A DNA stretch of 64,000 nt from Psychromonas algicola (GCF_004378355.1 NZ_SNUB01000010.1:35026-99025), one strand, 5' to 3'. Positions 1-9,590 are shown, counted from the first letter of the stretch. Made by a program: numbers and translations. Notes: generated by a model not told the origin, from the sequence alone.

Positions 1-1878
1 TAATGGTTTAGCAGGGATAGTAGGCGATTTTAATGGAACATCCCACCAAACTGCTTTACTACAATCAGATACAGCAGAGTCACATTTCAATGGAACACGC
101 GTACCAAAATCACCAAGGCGAGCCGTATGTTTTAGGCTGATCTTAGAGAAAGTAGCATCAAATGCACCACCAGATTTTGTGTAAACTTGTGGGTATAAAC
201 CCGCTTTGAAGTAGAATGTTTCTTTCTTCCAAGCATTATCAAGTTCTTTACCGAAGTAAAGCTTCTTCTTAACGCCACCTGCCGCAAGTTCAATACCATC
301 ATCAGTCATTTTAATGATGTAAGTCCAAGGTTTGCTAGGATCTGCAATTTTACCCAGTTTTACTGAGAAAGAACTTTTAGTCACTGTTTTGTTTAAAATG
401 ACACGAATTGGTTTATTAACACCTTCCCACAATAATTTCACTGTTGCAGCATTAACATCGTGTGCATGAATCTGACCTAAAACAACTTTAGGATCTGTTG
501 GTGATACACCATCTTTTTTCAATGGTGCAGCAGGGAATTCATTTAACGTTAACGTAGAAGCTAAAGTATGAGTACCGCCGTAAGACCAGTTTGCTAAAGA
601 TGTTTCATCACAAGGCTTCCAACCATTTGCTAATTCACGTAATTCACTACGAATGTAGCTAGTGTTTGGCGTTGTTGGACCACCAACTAGAGGAGTACGG
701 AAATGCCAGCCTTTTTTATCAGCAAAGAAGTAAGGATTTTTAGTTTTCTCATCAAGAGACGAACCGTCAACACTACATTTTGCAGGCATGATTTCAGCAG
801 CAGTTGTTAATTCAGAACCAACAGGTGCTTTACCGTAAAAGCTTTGGTTAGTCACAGGAATAGTTAATTTCCAGTCACTCAATTTAGACGCAGGACCGTC
901 ATTTTTTTCCATTTTCGCTTTAACAGCTTCTGCTTTTACAATCGCAATTCTTTCAGGAGTGTAAATTTCTTCAATTGGACAGCTATTAACCGCACAATTT
1001 AAAGCTGCAAGTTCAGTCACACTGTTCCATGCGCTTGAAGTATTACCATGACCTAAATATTTAACATATTGTGCTTTAACAGCAGGGAATTTGAAAAGCT
1101 CATGCGTTAGTACCGCACCAGAACTTGTTTGATTCGTAATCACTTTAGTCCAATTTTGGCCATCAGTACTCACTTCAATATCGAAGATACTGCCACGTGC
1201 GTTACCCTTATGGAAAGCGGCACGCACTGCATCAAATTCAGCTACTTTACCGTAATCTAATACAGCCCATGAACCATCGCCACTTGCAGACCAACGGCTT
1301 TTAAGATCGCCATCAATTAGACGGTCGGGACCATTACCATCGTGCTCACTAGATGTGATAGCGACTGGCACTAATGGTTTTTGGATTTTAGAGCAGGCAT
1401 CAACATTACAGTTAATACCTATAAATTCAGTGACACTCGTCCATGCATTAGAAGTATTACCATGGCCGACATATTTAATGTATTGTGCAGTGATTTCTTG
1501 AGGGAAGTCAAAACGTTCAAGTTCAATTGATTGACCGCTACTTTTCATATCGCTAAGGACTTTAGTCCAAGTTTGTCCATCTTCACTGACTTCGATATCG
1601 AATTTAGTTGAGCGAGCATCACCCTTATGGAAAGCAATTTTTACAGCATCAAATTTAACTTTTTGACCATAATCAAATGTAGCCCAAGCACCATCGCCAC
1701 TTGCAGACCAGCGAGTTTTTAGATCGCCATCTAACGTACGCTCTGGACCATTACCATCATCAGAGCTAGCAACAACAGAAACAGGTAAAGGCGTTGGGCC
1801 ACTACTTACTCCTGCACAGCCAGCTAACGCAAGTGCGATAGATGAACTTAAAAATAAACCTAATTTTCCATGTTTCAT
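1..1878 (-). CDS. Alginate lyase, PL7 family, lipoprotein with two discoidin-type domains (partial)
   Basis: The reading frame is open from the ATG at 1878 to the window edge (626 codons, C-terminus missing). Residues 1-21 form a lipoprotein signal with lipobox LAGC (Cys21). Two tandem F5/8 type C (CBM32-like) domains follow at about 29-165 and 175-310; both share the DGNGP...DGDLK.RWSASGDG pattern. The remainder is a polysaccharide lyase family 7 catalytic domain with its three signature blocks: RSELREL, GQIH and YFKAGLYPQ. PL7 enzymes cut alginate by beta-elimination; family members use Arg, Gln, His and Tyr of these blocks. The likely role is outer-membrane-anchored degradation of brown-algal alginate. 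An AGGG ribosome site precedes the ATG. Family assignment is firm; the poly-M or poly-G preference cannot be read from the sequence. Confidence 0.93.
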   Translation of the reverse strand, partial: MKHGKLGLFLSSSIALALAGCAGVSSGPTPLPVSVVASSDDGNGPERTLDGDLKTRWSASGDGAWATFDYGQKVKFDAVKIAFHKGDARSTKFDIEVSEDGQTWTKVLSDMKSSGQSIELERFDFPQEITAQYIKYVGHGNTSNAWTSVTEFIGINCNVDACSKIQKPLVPVAITSSEHDGNGPDRLIDGDLKSRWSASGDGSWAVLDYGKVAEFDAVRAAFHKGNARGSIFDIEVSTDGQNWTKVITNQTSSGAVLTHELFKFPAVKAQYVKYLGHGNTSSAWNSVTELAALNCAVNSCPIEEIYTPERIAIVKAEAVKAKMEKNDGPASKLSDWKLTIPVTNQSFYGKAPVGSELTTAAEIMPAKCSVDGSSLDEKTKNPYFFADKKGWHFRTPLVGGPTTPNTSYIRSELRELANGWKPCDETSLANWSYGGTHTLASTLTLNEFPAAPLKKDGVSPTDPKVVLGQIHAHDVNAATVKLLWEGVNKPIRVILNKTVTKSSFSVKLGKIADPSKPWTYIIKMTDDGIELAAGGVKKKLYFGKELDNAWKKETFYFKAGLYPQVYTKSGGAFDATFSKISLKHTARLGDFGTRVPLKCDSAVSDCSKAVWWDVPLKSPTIPAKPL

Positions 1879-1906
1879 TAGAATCCCTATTTGTTTAGTT
1901 TATTGA

Positions 1907-1937
1907 TTTATAACGTGGATCAAAGAAAGATAGTCAA
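1907..1937 (-). promoter_or_regulatory. Possible sigma70 promoter of the alginate lyase gene
   Basis: On the minus strand TTGACT (1937-1932) is followed after 18-19 bases by TTATAA/TATAAA (1913-1907), about 30 bases before the start codon. The spacing is slightly long, so this is a guess from motif match only. Confidence 0.4.
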
Positions 1938-2139
1938 CCCCAACATAAAGCCTTGTTCATATTGATATTGATATCGATAAATCACAGCTATTAAATCTAG
2001 GTGGTGATTATCCTTAATCCTCACACCGTTAGATTACATTAATTATGTACGACAAATAACATTGATTATTAGGAAGTCTTAACTAGATCTCAATTTAGCG
2101 ATCTAATTTAAGAATAAGTTTGAAGTCATGGGGGATTAA
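1938..2139. other. Non-coding stretch between alginate lyase and the tetR terminator
   Basis: AT-rich leader with no convincing ORF. It contains a short repetitive run (attgatattgatatcgat around 1960-1978) that could be a regulator site, but no family can be named. Confidence 0.3.
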
Positions 2140-2176
2140 TTAGCCAGAATGTTTAAATAATAAACATTCTGGCTAA
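2140..2176 (-). terminator. Long perfect hairpin ending the efflux operon
   Basis: TTAGCCAGAATGTTTA (2140-2155) pairs perfectly with 2161-2176 around a 5-base loop. It lies about 70 bases past the tetR stop codon and before the alginate lyase promoter, as expected for a terminator of the efflux operon. The T-tract on the minus side is weak. Confidence 0.7.
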
Positions 2177-2243
2177 GGTTAACATTCAAAAATCATTTGA
2201 GCCCTTTATTCTCGGGCATCAGAGAAACATCAAAAAAAGACTT

Positions 2244-2876
2244 TTAGTCTAAAGCTTCAATACTAGAAACTAAAATATTTAACTGTTCGTCACCTAAATC
2301 TGTTGTATAAGGTCTAATAACAGCAACCATTTGTAATACACCTTGGTACACAATTTTTTCGGTTACAGCTGAGTTTAATGACATAGATAACTGATAACTC
2401 AACCAACTAAACATGATCAATTGTAATGTGCTGACTAACGGCTCTATTTCTTGTTGTTCAATATCAAGGATATTAAGCTCAATGAAGGTATTAAATATAC
2501 GATGAAGATTTACTTTAGACTTTTGTTGTAAATTAAGATAATTCTCATGTAGTTTTTGATCTTGCTGTAATATCTGAGGTAAGTTTGCATAGAAAAAACG
2601 ATACTTCCACATCAGGGTAAAAACATTATCTAAATAACGTTTCAATTGCACTAATATATCTTCTTGCAAATCAACTGGCGCAAAACTATCAATTAGCTCG
2701 ACAGAATAAGTTTCAAATATCTCACCAATAATTTCTTGTTTGTTTTTAAAATGATAATAAAGATTACCGGGGCTAATGCCTAACTCAGCAGCAATATGAT
2801 TAGTGGTTATGTTTCTTTCACCCTTTTGGTTAAAAAGAAGCAATGCTGTTGATGCAATTTTATCTCGGGTTTTCAT
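2244..2876 (-). CDS. TetR/AcrR family transcriptional regulator
   Basis: This 210-residue protein has a TetR-type helix-turn-helix at about 24-44 (TTNHIAAELGISPGNLYYHF), followed by an all-helical ligand domain with no recognisable specificity. It is the last gene of the efflux operon, 14 bases after the second permease gene. A regulator cotranscribed with the transporter it controls is a common arrangement, and the inferred role is repression of the tolC-like-to-tetR operon. The 18-bp palindrome at 7584-7601 in front of the operon is a candidate operator. The ligand is unknown. Confidence 0.9.
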   Translation of the reverse strand: MKTRDKIASTALLLFNQKGERNITTNHIAAELGISPGNLYYHFKNKQEIIGEIFETYSVELIDSFAPVDLQEDILVQLKRYLDNVFTLMWKYRFFYANLPQILQQDQKLHENYLNLQQKSKVNLHRIFNTFIELNILDIEQQEIEPLVSTLQLIMFSWLSYQLSMSLNSAVTEKIVYQGVLQMVAVIRPYTTDLGDEQLNILVSSIEALD

Positions 2877-2890
2877 TTTACTTTCCTCTT

Positions 2891-4033
2891 CTAAGAAGCG
2901 CGAACTCTACCTTGAACATGAGAATAAGTAAAATATGCAACAGCGCCCCACCCTAAACTTTGTAACCAAAGTAATTTAGACTGTTGCATGACTTGCGATA
3001 AAGAAGCCCCCATTTGATTGACACTCAAAAAAGCTTGCATCGCTGGCGTACTAGGAAATAAGTTGCTTAACCAGATAATAGGCTGCGGGATACTTTGCAG
3101 CGGCCATATAAATCCAGCACTAAAAATAAGTGGCATCGAACTAATTAACACCACTAAAGTCACTAATTCACGTCTGGGTAATACAGCGCCTAAAACAATA
3201 CCAATGAAACAACTCGTTAATAAAAAAGGGAATAATAAAAATAGCAAGTCAAAGGAAGAGGCAAGTAAATTAATTCCATAAAAATCAAAACTAAAACCAA
3301 AATAATAAAGCGCAAGCAGGTAATAAATGCTAACAAAAATAAAACAACGGACACTTAACAATTTAAACGTTGACGTCTGACTCCAATAACCTGAACTAGA
3401 TTTCTCAGTTCCACCTAATAAACCAATGCCCATCACTAACGTTTGTTGCAGTATCAACACAAATACTGCTGGAACCACATAATTAATATATCCATTGGTC
3501 GGATTAAAAGTAGGTTTCATATTAATACTAGTTTGTACAAACTGTGTTTGAGCTAATGCCAACGCTTCCCCTTCAATCACAAGTTGAGACACTTTTACTT
3601 TAGCGGCCACCGTTCCTCCTACACTGGCTAATCCTTTAACAATAGTGCCGTAAACCAAAAAATAAGAAGCATCACCAGCGTAAGATAATGTCGGGCTTTT
3701 TCCCAACAATAAATCTCGGTAAAAATCATTTGGTATCACTAATATCCCACTTGCATTGCCCTGCATGACTTCTTGCTTTGCGGATTCAATAGAATGGGTG
3801 CGGCTAACTACATTAATTTCAGGTGTCGCATCTGCCATCCGCTCAAGTTGATAACTCAATAGACTATTATCTAAATTTACAACAGTCACTTTTTGCTCTC
3901 TTGGCGTTTGTGTAGCATAAGGTAAAGGATACAAAAAAGAATAAAACACAACGCCACCAAACACAGTCAATATAATCGCAGAATTACTGAATATTGCTTT
4001 AAGCTCTAGTTTAAATAAATTAAAGAGATTCAT
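2891..4033 (-). CDS. ABC-2 type permease (second permease of the efflux operon)
   Basis: The protein has 380 residues: one N-terminal membrane helix (about 17-36), a large extracytoplasmic domain (about 45-190), and a C-terminal block of about five hydrophobic helices. This is the ABC2_membrane_3/YhhJ-like layout. There is no Walker A or B motif. Its start overlaps the end of the upstream permease gene by 14 bases, implying translational coupling. With the neighbouring permease, HlyD-type adaptor and TolC-type channel it probably exports a small hydrophobic compound or lipid. No ATP-binding subunit is encoded in the operon. Confidence 0.85.
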   Translation of the reverse strand: MNLFNLFKLELKAIFSNSAIILTVFGGVVFYSFLYPLPYATQTPREQKVTVVNLDNSLLSYQLERMADATPEINVVSRTHSIESAKQEVMQGNASGILVIPNDFYRDLLLGKSPTLSYAGDASYFLVYGTIVKGLASVGGTVAAKVKVSQLVIEGEALALAQTQFVQTSINMKPTFNPTNGYINYVVPAVFVLILQQTLVMGIGLLGGTEKSSSGYWSQTSTFKLLSVRCFIFVSIYYLLALYYFGFSFDFYGINLLASSFDLLFLLFPFLLTSCFIGIVLGAVLPRRELVTLVVLISSMPLIFSAGFIWPLQSIPQPIIWLSNLFPSTPAMQAFLSVNQMGASLSQVMQQSKLLWLQSLGWGAVAYFTYSHVQGRVRAS

Positions 4034-5189
4034 TATCTGTACCTAATTCTGGTTGTAATTGACGACGATGCTTTTTAATTAATAATAAAATTAAGCCTAG
4101 TGGCAACCCATACCACAACATGGTTGGCATAAATGAAGCAATAGTTTGCCAAGCACTTAATCCATAACTGACTTGATCTATTTGTGCTTCAATGTAATGG
4201 CTAATAGGTAATAAACTACGCCATACTTGTGCCGCAGTCCCCATGTCAGATGTTGGAAATGTAACTCCCATAAACGCAAAACTTGGAGCCGTAAAAGCCC
4301 CCGCTAAACTCATTGAACGAGCCGCATCTAAGGTTAAAAAATAAAAGAAACAGCCCATGATCACACAAGCGATGATAGTCACAAGCTGAATAAATAATAA
4401 GATTAAAAAATTGCCATTCATTGGCCACTGCAGCACCACATAAAAGCAATATAGAAAGGCCCCCCCTTGAGCAATAAAAAATGGTATATAGAAAGCAATG
4501 ATTTTCACTAACTTCGCTAAAGGTTGCTTTAAAAGTAAAGAATGAGCGCCATAAAGTCGATGATTAGCCGCTAAAAGTAAAACACAAGAAACCACAATGG
4601 AAATTTGCCAAAGCGCAGGCACAATGGCAGACACAAGGAACTGACTGTAATCACTGTTTTTATTAAACAAAGGCGTAATTTGGCTTTGGATAGTAACCGA
4701 TTTAGAGACAGCACTTTTTAACGTAGCATTGCCTTTTGTGAGTTGTTTAATGGCGCTTACTTGTACATTAAAAGTGCCAGCAGCTTGCAAAATCGCGCTA
4801 TTAATCACCTTACCGACTAGAATAAACTGACTATTATAAAAAACGCTAACTTGTGGTGGAGTATTAAGATAAATATCACGATCAAAATGCTTTGGAATAA
4901 TAACGTAAGCGTATATTTCATTGCCAACCAATGCATTTTTTGCTGACAAAACATCTCCGTAAGCATGGGTAACTTGTAACGCCGAAGTCGCATCAATATT
5001 ATTAATTAACTTTCTTGATAAACTACTGTGCTGAAAATCAACCACAGCAATCGGTAAATCTCTGGCAATGCCCTGAGAAAAGATCCACCAAATAGACAAC
5101 GCTAACACAATGGGCAGCCAAGTCAGACTCGACAATAACCACTTATCTTGACGTAATATTTTCCATTGAGAAACCATCGTTTTATTCAT
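4020..5189 (-). CDS. ABC-2 type permease (first permease of the efflux operon)
   Basis: The 389-residue protein has the same plan as its downstream neighbour: an N-terminal helix (about 19-38), a periplasmic domain with the VVDFQHSSLSRKL segment, and about five C-terminal helices. The two are divergent paralogues (VVNLDNSLLSYQLERM versus VVDFQHSSLSRKLINN) and probably form a heterodimer. The gene starts 3 bases after the adaptor gene ends. No ATPase motif is visible. Confidence 0.85.
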   Translation of the reverse strand: MNKTMVSQWKILRQDKWLLSSLTWLPIVLALSIWWIFSQGIARDLPIAVVDFQHSSLSRKLINNIDATSALQVTHAYGDVLSAKNALVGNEIYAYVIIPKHFDRDIYLNTPPQVSVFYNSQFILVGKVINSAILQAAGTFNVQVSAIKQLTKGNATLKSAVSKSVTIQSQITPLFNKNSDYSQFLVSAIVPALWQISIVVSCVLLLAANHRLYGAHSLLLKQPLAKLVKIIAFYIPFFIAQGGAFLYCFYVVLQWPMNGNFLILLFIQLVTIIACVIMGCFFYFLTLDAARSMSLAGAFTAPSFAFMGVTFPTSDMGTAAQVWRSLLPISHYIEAQIDQVSYGLSAWQTIASFMPTMLWYGLPLGLILLLIKKHRRQLQPELGTDNESL

Positions 5190-5192
5190 GCG

Positions 5193-6188
5193 CTACAACT
5201 CAACAGTGACACTCATACCAACACGAAATTCACTAGTAGAATTAACAGGTCTCGCTTCTACTTCAAAAGTTCTTAAATCAAAGCCCTGTGAAGCATCCGT
5301 GGTTCGCCACGTTGCAAAATCTCCCATCACGGCAACATGGGTCACTTCAAACTCAATACTTTTGTTAAGAGCAGGCAGGTAAGCTTTAAAGTGTCGTCCT
5401 TTGTTAAATTGACTTAATAAATCCTCTCGAACATTAAATACAGCCCACACATCTTGCATATCAACCACAGTGACCACAGGGAAGCCTTGTGGTGCTAGTT
5501 CTCCACTATTTAATAATACCTGTGACACTTCACCATTAAACCAGCTTGTTATTTTTGTATCCTGCGCATAGGCTCTAACTTCCGCAACAGCGCCTTCAGC
5601 CATTTTAACTTTTTCAGCAGCTGCTATCTTTGTTTCACTACGAGCCCCTTCTTCAGCCATTTTGTACATTTGCAGTGCCGCACTTTCAGTATATTTAGAG
5701 GCTTCCCATTGGGTTAATGCTTCATCTCGTTTTTGTTCCGCAACCACACCATCTTTATAAAGGCTTTCTACTCGCTGGAATGTTTTCTCCATTAATTCTG
5801 TAGCCGCTTGTGCTTTTTTCCATTGATCTCTCGCGGCATTAATTTCTTGTACACGCGTACCAGACTGACTTTGAAGCGCCATCGCACTCGCTGCATCTTT
5901 ATTAGCAATCGCCTGCTCAAGTTTTGCTTCAATTTCAGGGCTAAGAATAGTGAAAATAGGGTCTCCTTTTTTAATAAGATCTCCTTTTTTCACCAACACT
6001 TGGTCGATACGTCCTGCAATCTTTGAAGATATGGTGTATTGCTGTGCTTCTATTTGTCCTTGCAAGCGAACTGGTTGCGGTAAGTAAGCAAGGTAAAAGC
6101 GATAGCCAATAAAACTAACGATAACGAGTACAATCAAAGAAATTAAAAACGGTTTAACAGACTTCATATTGGGTTCCTTGTGCTTCAA
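5193..6188 (-). CDS. HlyD-family membrane fusion (periplasmic adaptor) protein
   Basis: The 331-residue protein begins with an uncleaved membrane anchor (about 13-30), then a lipoyl-like half motif (IEAQQYTISSKIAGRIDQV), a long alpha-helical hairpin (about 90-205) and a beta-barrel domain. This is the classic YhiI/EmrA-like adaptor that links an inner-membrane permease to a TolC channel. It lies between the TolC-like gene and the first permease, with 3-base gaps on both sides. Confidence 0.92.
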   Translation of the reverse strand: MKHKEPNMKSVKPFLISLIVLVIVSFIGYRFYLAYLPQPVRLQGQIEAQQYTISSKIAGRIDQVLVKKGDLIKKGDPIFTILSPEIEAKLEQAIANKDAASAMALQSQSGTRVQEINAARDQWKKAQAATELMEKTFQRVESLYKDGVVAEQKRDEALTQWEASKYTESAALQMYKMAEEGARSETKIAAAEKVKMAEGAVAEVRAYAQDTKITSWFNGEVSQVLLNSGELAPQGFPVVTVVDMQDVWAVFNVREDLLSQFNKGRHFKAYLPALNKSIEFEVTHVAVMGDFATWRTTDASQGFDLRTFEVEARPVNSTSEFRVGMSVTVEL

Positions 6189-6191
6189 GCA

Positions 6192-7556
6192 TTAAATAGC
6201 AGTTGTTTCATACTGGTTAAAAGTCGACATCTGACTACTTAATGAGAGTAATTTATTTAATGCAATCACATAATTAAATTTAGCTACTTGTTGTTGGATC
6301 TTAATATTAGCCAGAAACATTTCAGCATCCACCACATCAACTGAAGTTGAAAGCCCTTGATTAAATGCTTTTGCACGTAGCTTTAAATTTTCATCAGCAA
6401 GCGCCAAACTTGCCTCTAAACCTTGGGCTTCTTCAATAGCTTGCTGTGCTTCAAAATACGTTTTTTTAACCAATACCGTTAAATCTTGAATCGCTTGCTG
6501 ATATAAATAGCGGACTTGAAGTACAGAACTTTGCGCTGCTTGCACTTTTTCTGAACGGCCACTGTTATCAAATAATGCGATACTCACACCAACACCAACA
6601 AACCAATCAGGAGTAATTTCACTGGTTAAGGTGTCGTCTTCATAGAGCGTATAATTACCATATAAAAAAACTTGCGGAAGATACTTGCTTTGTTCAGCTT
6701 TAATTGCGCTTTTAGCTTGATTTTGCTTTGCAGTTAATACCCCCAATCCAGGATAAGACACTAAGGTTTGCTCGGTAAAAGCAGACAAAGGAGGCAGTGA
6801 AGAGTTAATAAACAAATCACTTTCAGGGATAACTTCCACCTTTTGATTTAAAATTTCAGTTAATGCTGATCTTGCAATTTCAAGATCCATTTCTGCTTTT
6901 TTACGTTCAACAACGGCTTTAGCTAAAGAAGCATCAGCTTGTAAACGTTCAACTTTAGGGATTTGTCCTTGTTGCTCTAGCTTAACTGAAAAGTCTCTAT
7001 GTTTAGTTAAACCTTGTTCAACCGCTCGGCGAGTATCAAGTACTGACTGAGCCAATACAACTGTGTAATAAAAACGACTTAAATCTTCGTAACGAGATTG
7101 TGTTTCCATGGCTAATTTAGCATCAGCCTCTTCACTTTTTGCTGCTGCGAAATTATGTGCCGCTGTGATTTTTCCTCCAGTGTAAATCGCCCATAACGCA
7201 GTAATTGATGAGTTTAAAATATCTTTTTCAGAAACAGTTGAATTACCTATATCAAGACCAAAGCCAGATAAAGCATCTACAGCCTCACTACCAAGTAATT
7301 GTTCACCAGAAATAGTGACATCGTCATCTAAACGAGTGTAATTTGCACCAAGCGTAACCGCTGGATAATTTAAAGACTGAGACGCTTCTTCTAACTTCTG
7401 ATAATGATCAACATTGGCACGCTGAGCAGCAATGGAATTATTTTTAGCTTTAACAATACTCCATGCTTGCTCAAAATTAATAGGTTGAGCATAAAGAGAA
7501 AAAGTTCCCAACAATAATGGAGCCAATAACAAAGACCGATTTAATATTTTCAACAT
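6192..7556 (-). CDS. TolC-family outer membrane efflux protein
   Basis: The product is about 454 residues with two outer-membrane-efflux-protein repeats rich in long helices. I start it at the ATG at 7556, because the product then begins with a proper signal peptide (MLKILNRSLLLAPLLLGTFS, ending near LYA). The in-frame ATG at 7583 adds a cysteine-rich stub and abuts the palindrome at 7584-7601. It is the first gene of the efflux operon and should form the exit duct across the outer membrane. Confidence 0.92.
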   Translation of the reverse strand: MLKILNRSLLLAPLLLGTFSLYAQPINFEQAWSIVKAKNNSIAAQRANVDHYQKLEEASQSLNYPAVTLGANYTRLDDDVTISGEQLLGSEAVDALSGFGLDIGNSTVSEKDILNSSITALWAIYTGGKITAAHNFAAAKSEEADAKLAMETQSRYEDLSRFYYTVVLAQSVLDTRRAVEQGLTKHRDFSVKLEQQGQIPKVERLQADASLAKAVVERKKAEMDLEIARSALTEILNQKVEVIPESDLFINSSLPPLSAFTEQTLVSYPGLGVLTAKQNQAKSAIKAEQSKYLPQVFLYGNYTLYEDDTLTSEITPDWFVGVGVSIALFDNSGRSEKVQAAQSSVLQVRYLYQQAIQDLTVLVKKTYFEAQQAIEEAQGLEASLALADENLKLRAKAFNQGLSTSVDVVDAEMFLANIKIQQQVAKFNYVIALNKLLSLSSQMSTFNQYETTAI

Positions 7557-7583
7557 AATAAATAACCAATTCCCACAACACAA

Positions 7584-7601
7584 TTAGAGTTTATACTCTA
7601 A
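7584..7601. promoter_or_regulatory. Palindrome, candidate TetR operator
   Basis: TTAGAGT-TTAT-ACTCTAA is a perfect 7-bp inverted repeat with a 4-bp centre, lying 28 bases before the chosen start of the TolC-like gene. It contains a TATAAA on the minus strand that could be a -10 box. Its size and place suit a TetR-family operator. No binding evidence exists here. Confidence 0.45.
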
Positions 7602-7759
7602 ACGAAAATAGTAAAGCCTGACGCAAATCAAATAAGCAGGACTTGATGAAAATATGATGATAACAATGTGAATAGTATAGGAATAGTTTAGGAATAAAAT
7701 GAATAAACATTAATGTTGAAGTAACTACGGACTAATTTATCACTTAAAAAGTGAATAAT

Positions 7760-7781
7760 GAGACTTCGGTAAAAAAGTCTC
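7760..7781 (-). terminator. Hairpin downstream of trxC
   Basis: GAGACTT (7760-7766) pairs with AAGTCTC (7775-7781), and a second small hairpin (CACTT-AAA-AAGTG) sits at 7741-7753. Both are within 65 bases of the trxC stop codon. The T-tract is poor, so termination is only likely. Confidence 0.45.
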
Positions 7782-7802
7782 GTGTATCTGTTTCACTTTA
7801 TT

Positions 7803-8234
7803 TTATTTCAAAAGTGCCTGTTTTAACCAAGCTTGGAATTGCGATTTTGGTAAAGCACCATTTAATGTATCCACCATTTTACCGTTTTTAAACACCATTA
7901 AGGTTGGAATACTACGGATTTGATATTGGGCGCCGAGCTGCTGTTGCGCTTCCGTATCAATTTTTACAAAACGAGCAGAGCTTTCCTGTGCAGCAACCTC
8001 TGAAAACGTAGGTGCGAAGCTCGTACAAGGCCCACACCACGGCGCCCAAAAATCCACAACAACAGGTTTATCACCATTTATCAACGCTTGTAAATTAGCA
8101 CTAGTACCTTCAATCGGAGCACCTTCCAGCAGACTTTTTTTACATCGCCCACAAGTTGGTGCTTCAGTAATACGTTCCGTAGGTAAACGGTTCATCGATT
8201 GGCAATGTGGGCAACGAGTGGTCATGGTAGTCAT
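7803..8234 (-). CDS. trxC: Thioredoxin 2
   Basis: The 143-residue protein has an N-terminal zinc-ribbon with two CxxC pairs (CPHC at 8-11 and CGRC at about 28-31) ahead of a thioredoxin fold with active site WCGPC. That combination defines TrxC. It reduces protein disulfides in the cytoplasm, with electrons from thioredoxin reductase. The start at 8234 has an AAGGA site at good spacing. It is separated from the arsenic operon by about 100 bases, so it may have its own promoter. Confidence 0.95.
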   Translation of the reverse strand: MTTMTTRCPHCQSMNRLPTERITEAPTCGRCKKSLLEGAPIEGTSANLQALINGDKPVVVDFWAPWCGPCTSFAPTFSEVAAQESSARFVKIDTEAQQQLGAQYQIRSIPTLMVFKNGKMVDTLNGALPKSQFQAWLKQALLK

Positions 8235-8335
8235 AATTAATCCTTATTTTTTAAACGCTTAGTCAAATAGAGTAAACAGTGTAACTTTAATTTTCTTTGC
8301 CTTTAGAACTTTTAGAAACTAACTATTACTTAAAA

Positions 8336-8569
8336 TTAACTTAACCACTTTTCAATATCTTGACGATTTGGAATAGATCCACTGTGAACCAGATTTTCAT
8401 CAACCACTACCGCAGGTGTTCGCATAACACCATAAGACATAATCACTTCAGGATCGGTTTCTTTGCTAATATCCACTTCAATGTTTAATGCTTTAGCAAT
8501 CTCGCTAACAACTTCTGCTGTTTTTGTACATTTAGCACAACCACTACCTAACACTTTAATAATTTTCAT
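8336..8569 (-). CDS. Small thioredoxin-like redox protein (redox-active disulfide protein 2 family)
   Basis: This 77-residue protein carries CAKC in GSGCAKCTKTA near the N-terminus and a cis-Pro loop (MRTPAVVV), the pattern of the small TM0996/MTH895-like glutaredoxin/thioredoxin family. It lies 16 bases after the ArsP-type permease gene; such proteins are often found beside these permeases. A redox role in arsenical handling is an inference. Confidence 0.85.
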   Translation of the reverse strand: MKIIKVLGSGCAKCTKTAEVVSEIAKALNIEVDISKETDPEVIMSYGVMRTPAVVVDENLVHSGSIPNRQDIEKWLS

Positions 8570-8585
8570 TTTAAATTCCTTAGAG

Positions 8586-9590
8586 TTATATACCCGTTAT
8601 CATAAAGGGAGCTAGAAAATTAAATATCCAGCCAATGAATGTGAACGCAACTAATAACAATACAAAAAATACTGCTAACAAACGCCATTGCATCACTTGT
8701 TTTAATAAAATAAATTCAGGAAAACTGGCTGCGACTGTGCTCATACAAAAAGCAAGTGTCGTCCCGATAGGAAGTCCTTGTTTTATTAGACTTTCCATCA
8801 CAGGGATCACACCTGTTGCGTTCGAATATAAAGGGATCCCTAACAATACTGCGGCAGGAACAGACCACCACTGACCATCGCCTAAATGCGTTTGTATCCA
8901 ACCATCAGGCACAAAACCATGTAACGCCGCACCTAATCCAACGCCGATAATCACCCATTTCCACACGCGTCCAAAAATCTCTAACATTTCGCTCTTAGCA
9001 AAAGCATGGCGATCTTTAAATGACAAAGCCTCAACCTGATTAGATTCCGATGTTGATGATATTTTTTGTCCACGTTCTAATGCTTTAGCCGCAAAAGACT
9101 GCAACCAACGCTCCGCTTTAATCGCATCAAGAAATGCCCCACCTAATATCCCAACAAACATTCCCACCACAATATAAAGCAGCGTAAATTTCCAACCTAA
9201 TAAACCAAGCAACAGCAACACAGCTACTTCATTAATAAGCGGAGAAGTAATAAGAAATGACATGGTAATACCAACGGGAATACCTGCTGACGTAAACCCC
9301 AAAAACACAGGAATACTAGAGCAGGAACAAAATGGCGTGATCGCACCAAAACTTGAACCTAATACATAGCCAACACCTTTATGCTTTCCAGCTAAATAAT
9401 CACGTACCCGTTCAACATTCATTGAAGCTCTTATCAAAGCAATAACGTAAATCATCACCAATAATAAGAAAAATATTTTAGTCGTATCTTCAATAAAAAA
9501 TTGCAGTGCATCGCCTAGCTTTGTCGCTTTGGATAAACCAAAAACATCAACCACCAACCAAGTCGCAAAATCAGTAAATATCTCAAACAT
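8586..9590 (-). CDS. ArsP-type permease (DUF318 family)
   Basis: The 334-residue membrane protein has about eight helices and the family hallmark [18 protein letters not shown], with the conserved cysteines used by ArsP for trivalent organoarsenicals. I choose ATG 9590 rather than a TTG at 9602 because a strong GGAGG lies 5 bases before it. The start overlaps the end of the ACR3 gene by 8 bases. In this context methylarsenite or a related organoarsenical is the probable substrate. Confidence 0.85.
   Translation of the reverse strand: MFEIFTDFATWLVVDVFGLSKATKLGDALQFFIEDTTKIFFLLLVMIYVIALIRASMNVERVRDYLAGKHKGVGYVLGSSFGAITPFCSCSSIPVFLGFTSAGIPVGITMSFLITSPLINEVAVLLLLGLLGWKFTLLYIVVGMFVGILGGAFLDAIKAERWLQSFAAKALERGQKISSTSESNQVEALSFKDRHAFAKSEMLEIFGRVWKWVIIGVGLGAALHGFVPDGWIQTHLGDGQWWSVPAAVLLGIPLYSNATGVIPVMESLIKQGLPIGTTLAFCMSTVAASFPEFILLKQVMQWRLLAVFFVLLLVAFTFIGWIFNFLAPFMITGI

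Noticed and set aside
6192..7583. TolC-family start at 7583
   Set aside because: The extra residues (MCCGNWLFI) precede a clean signal peptide and the start abuts the palindrome; ATG 7556 is better.
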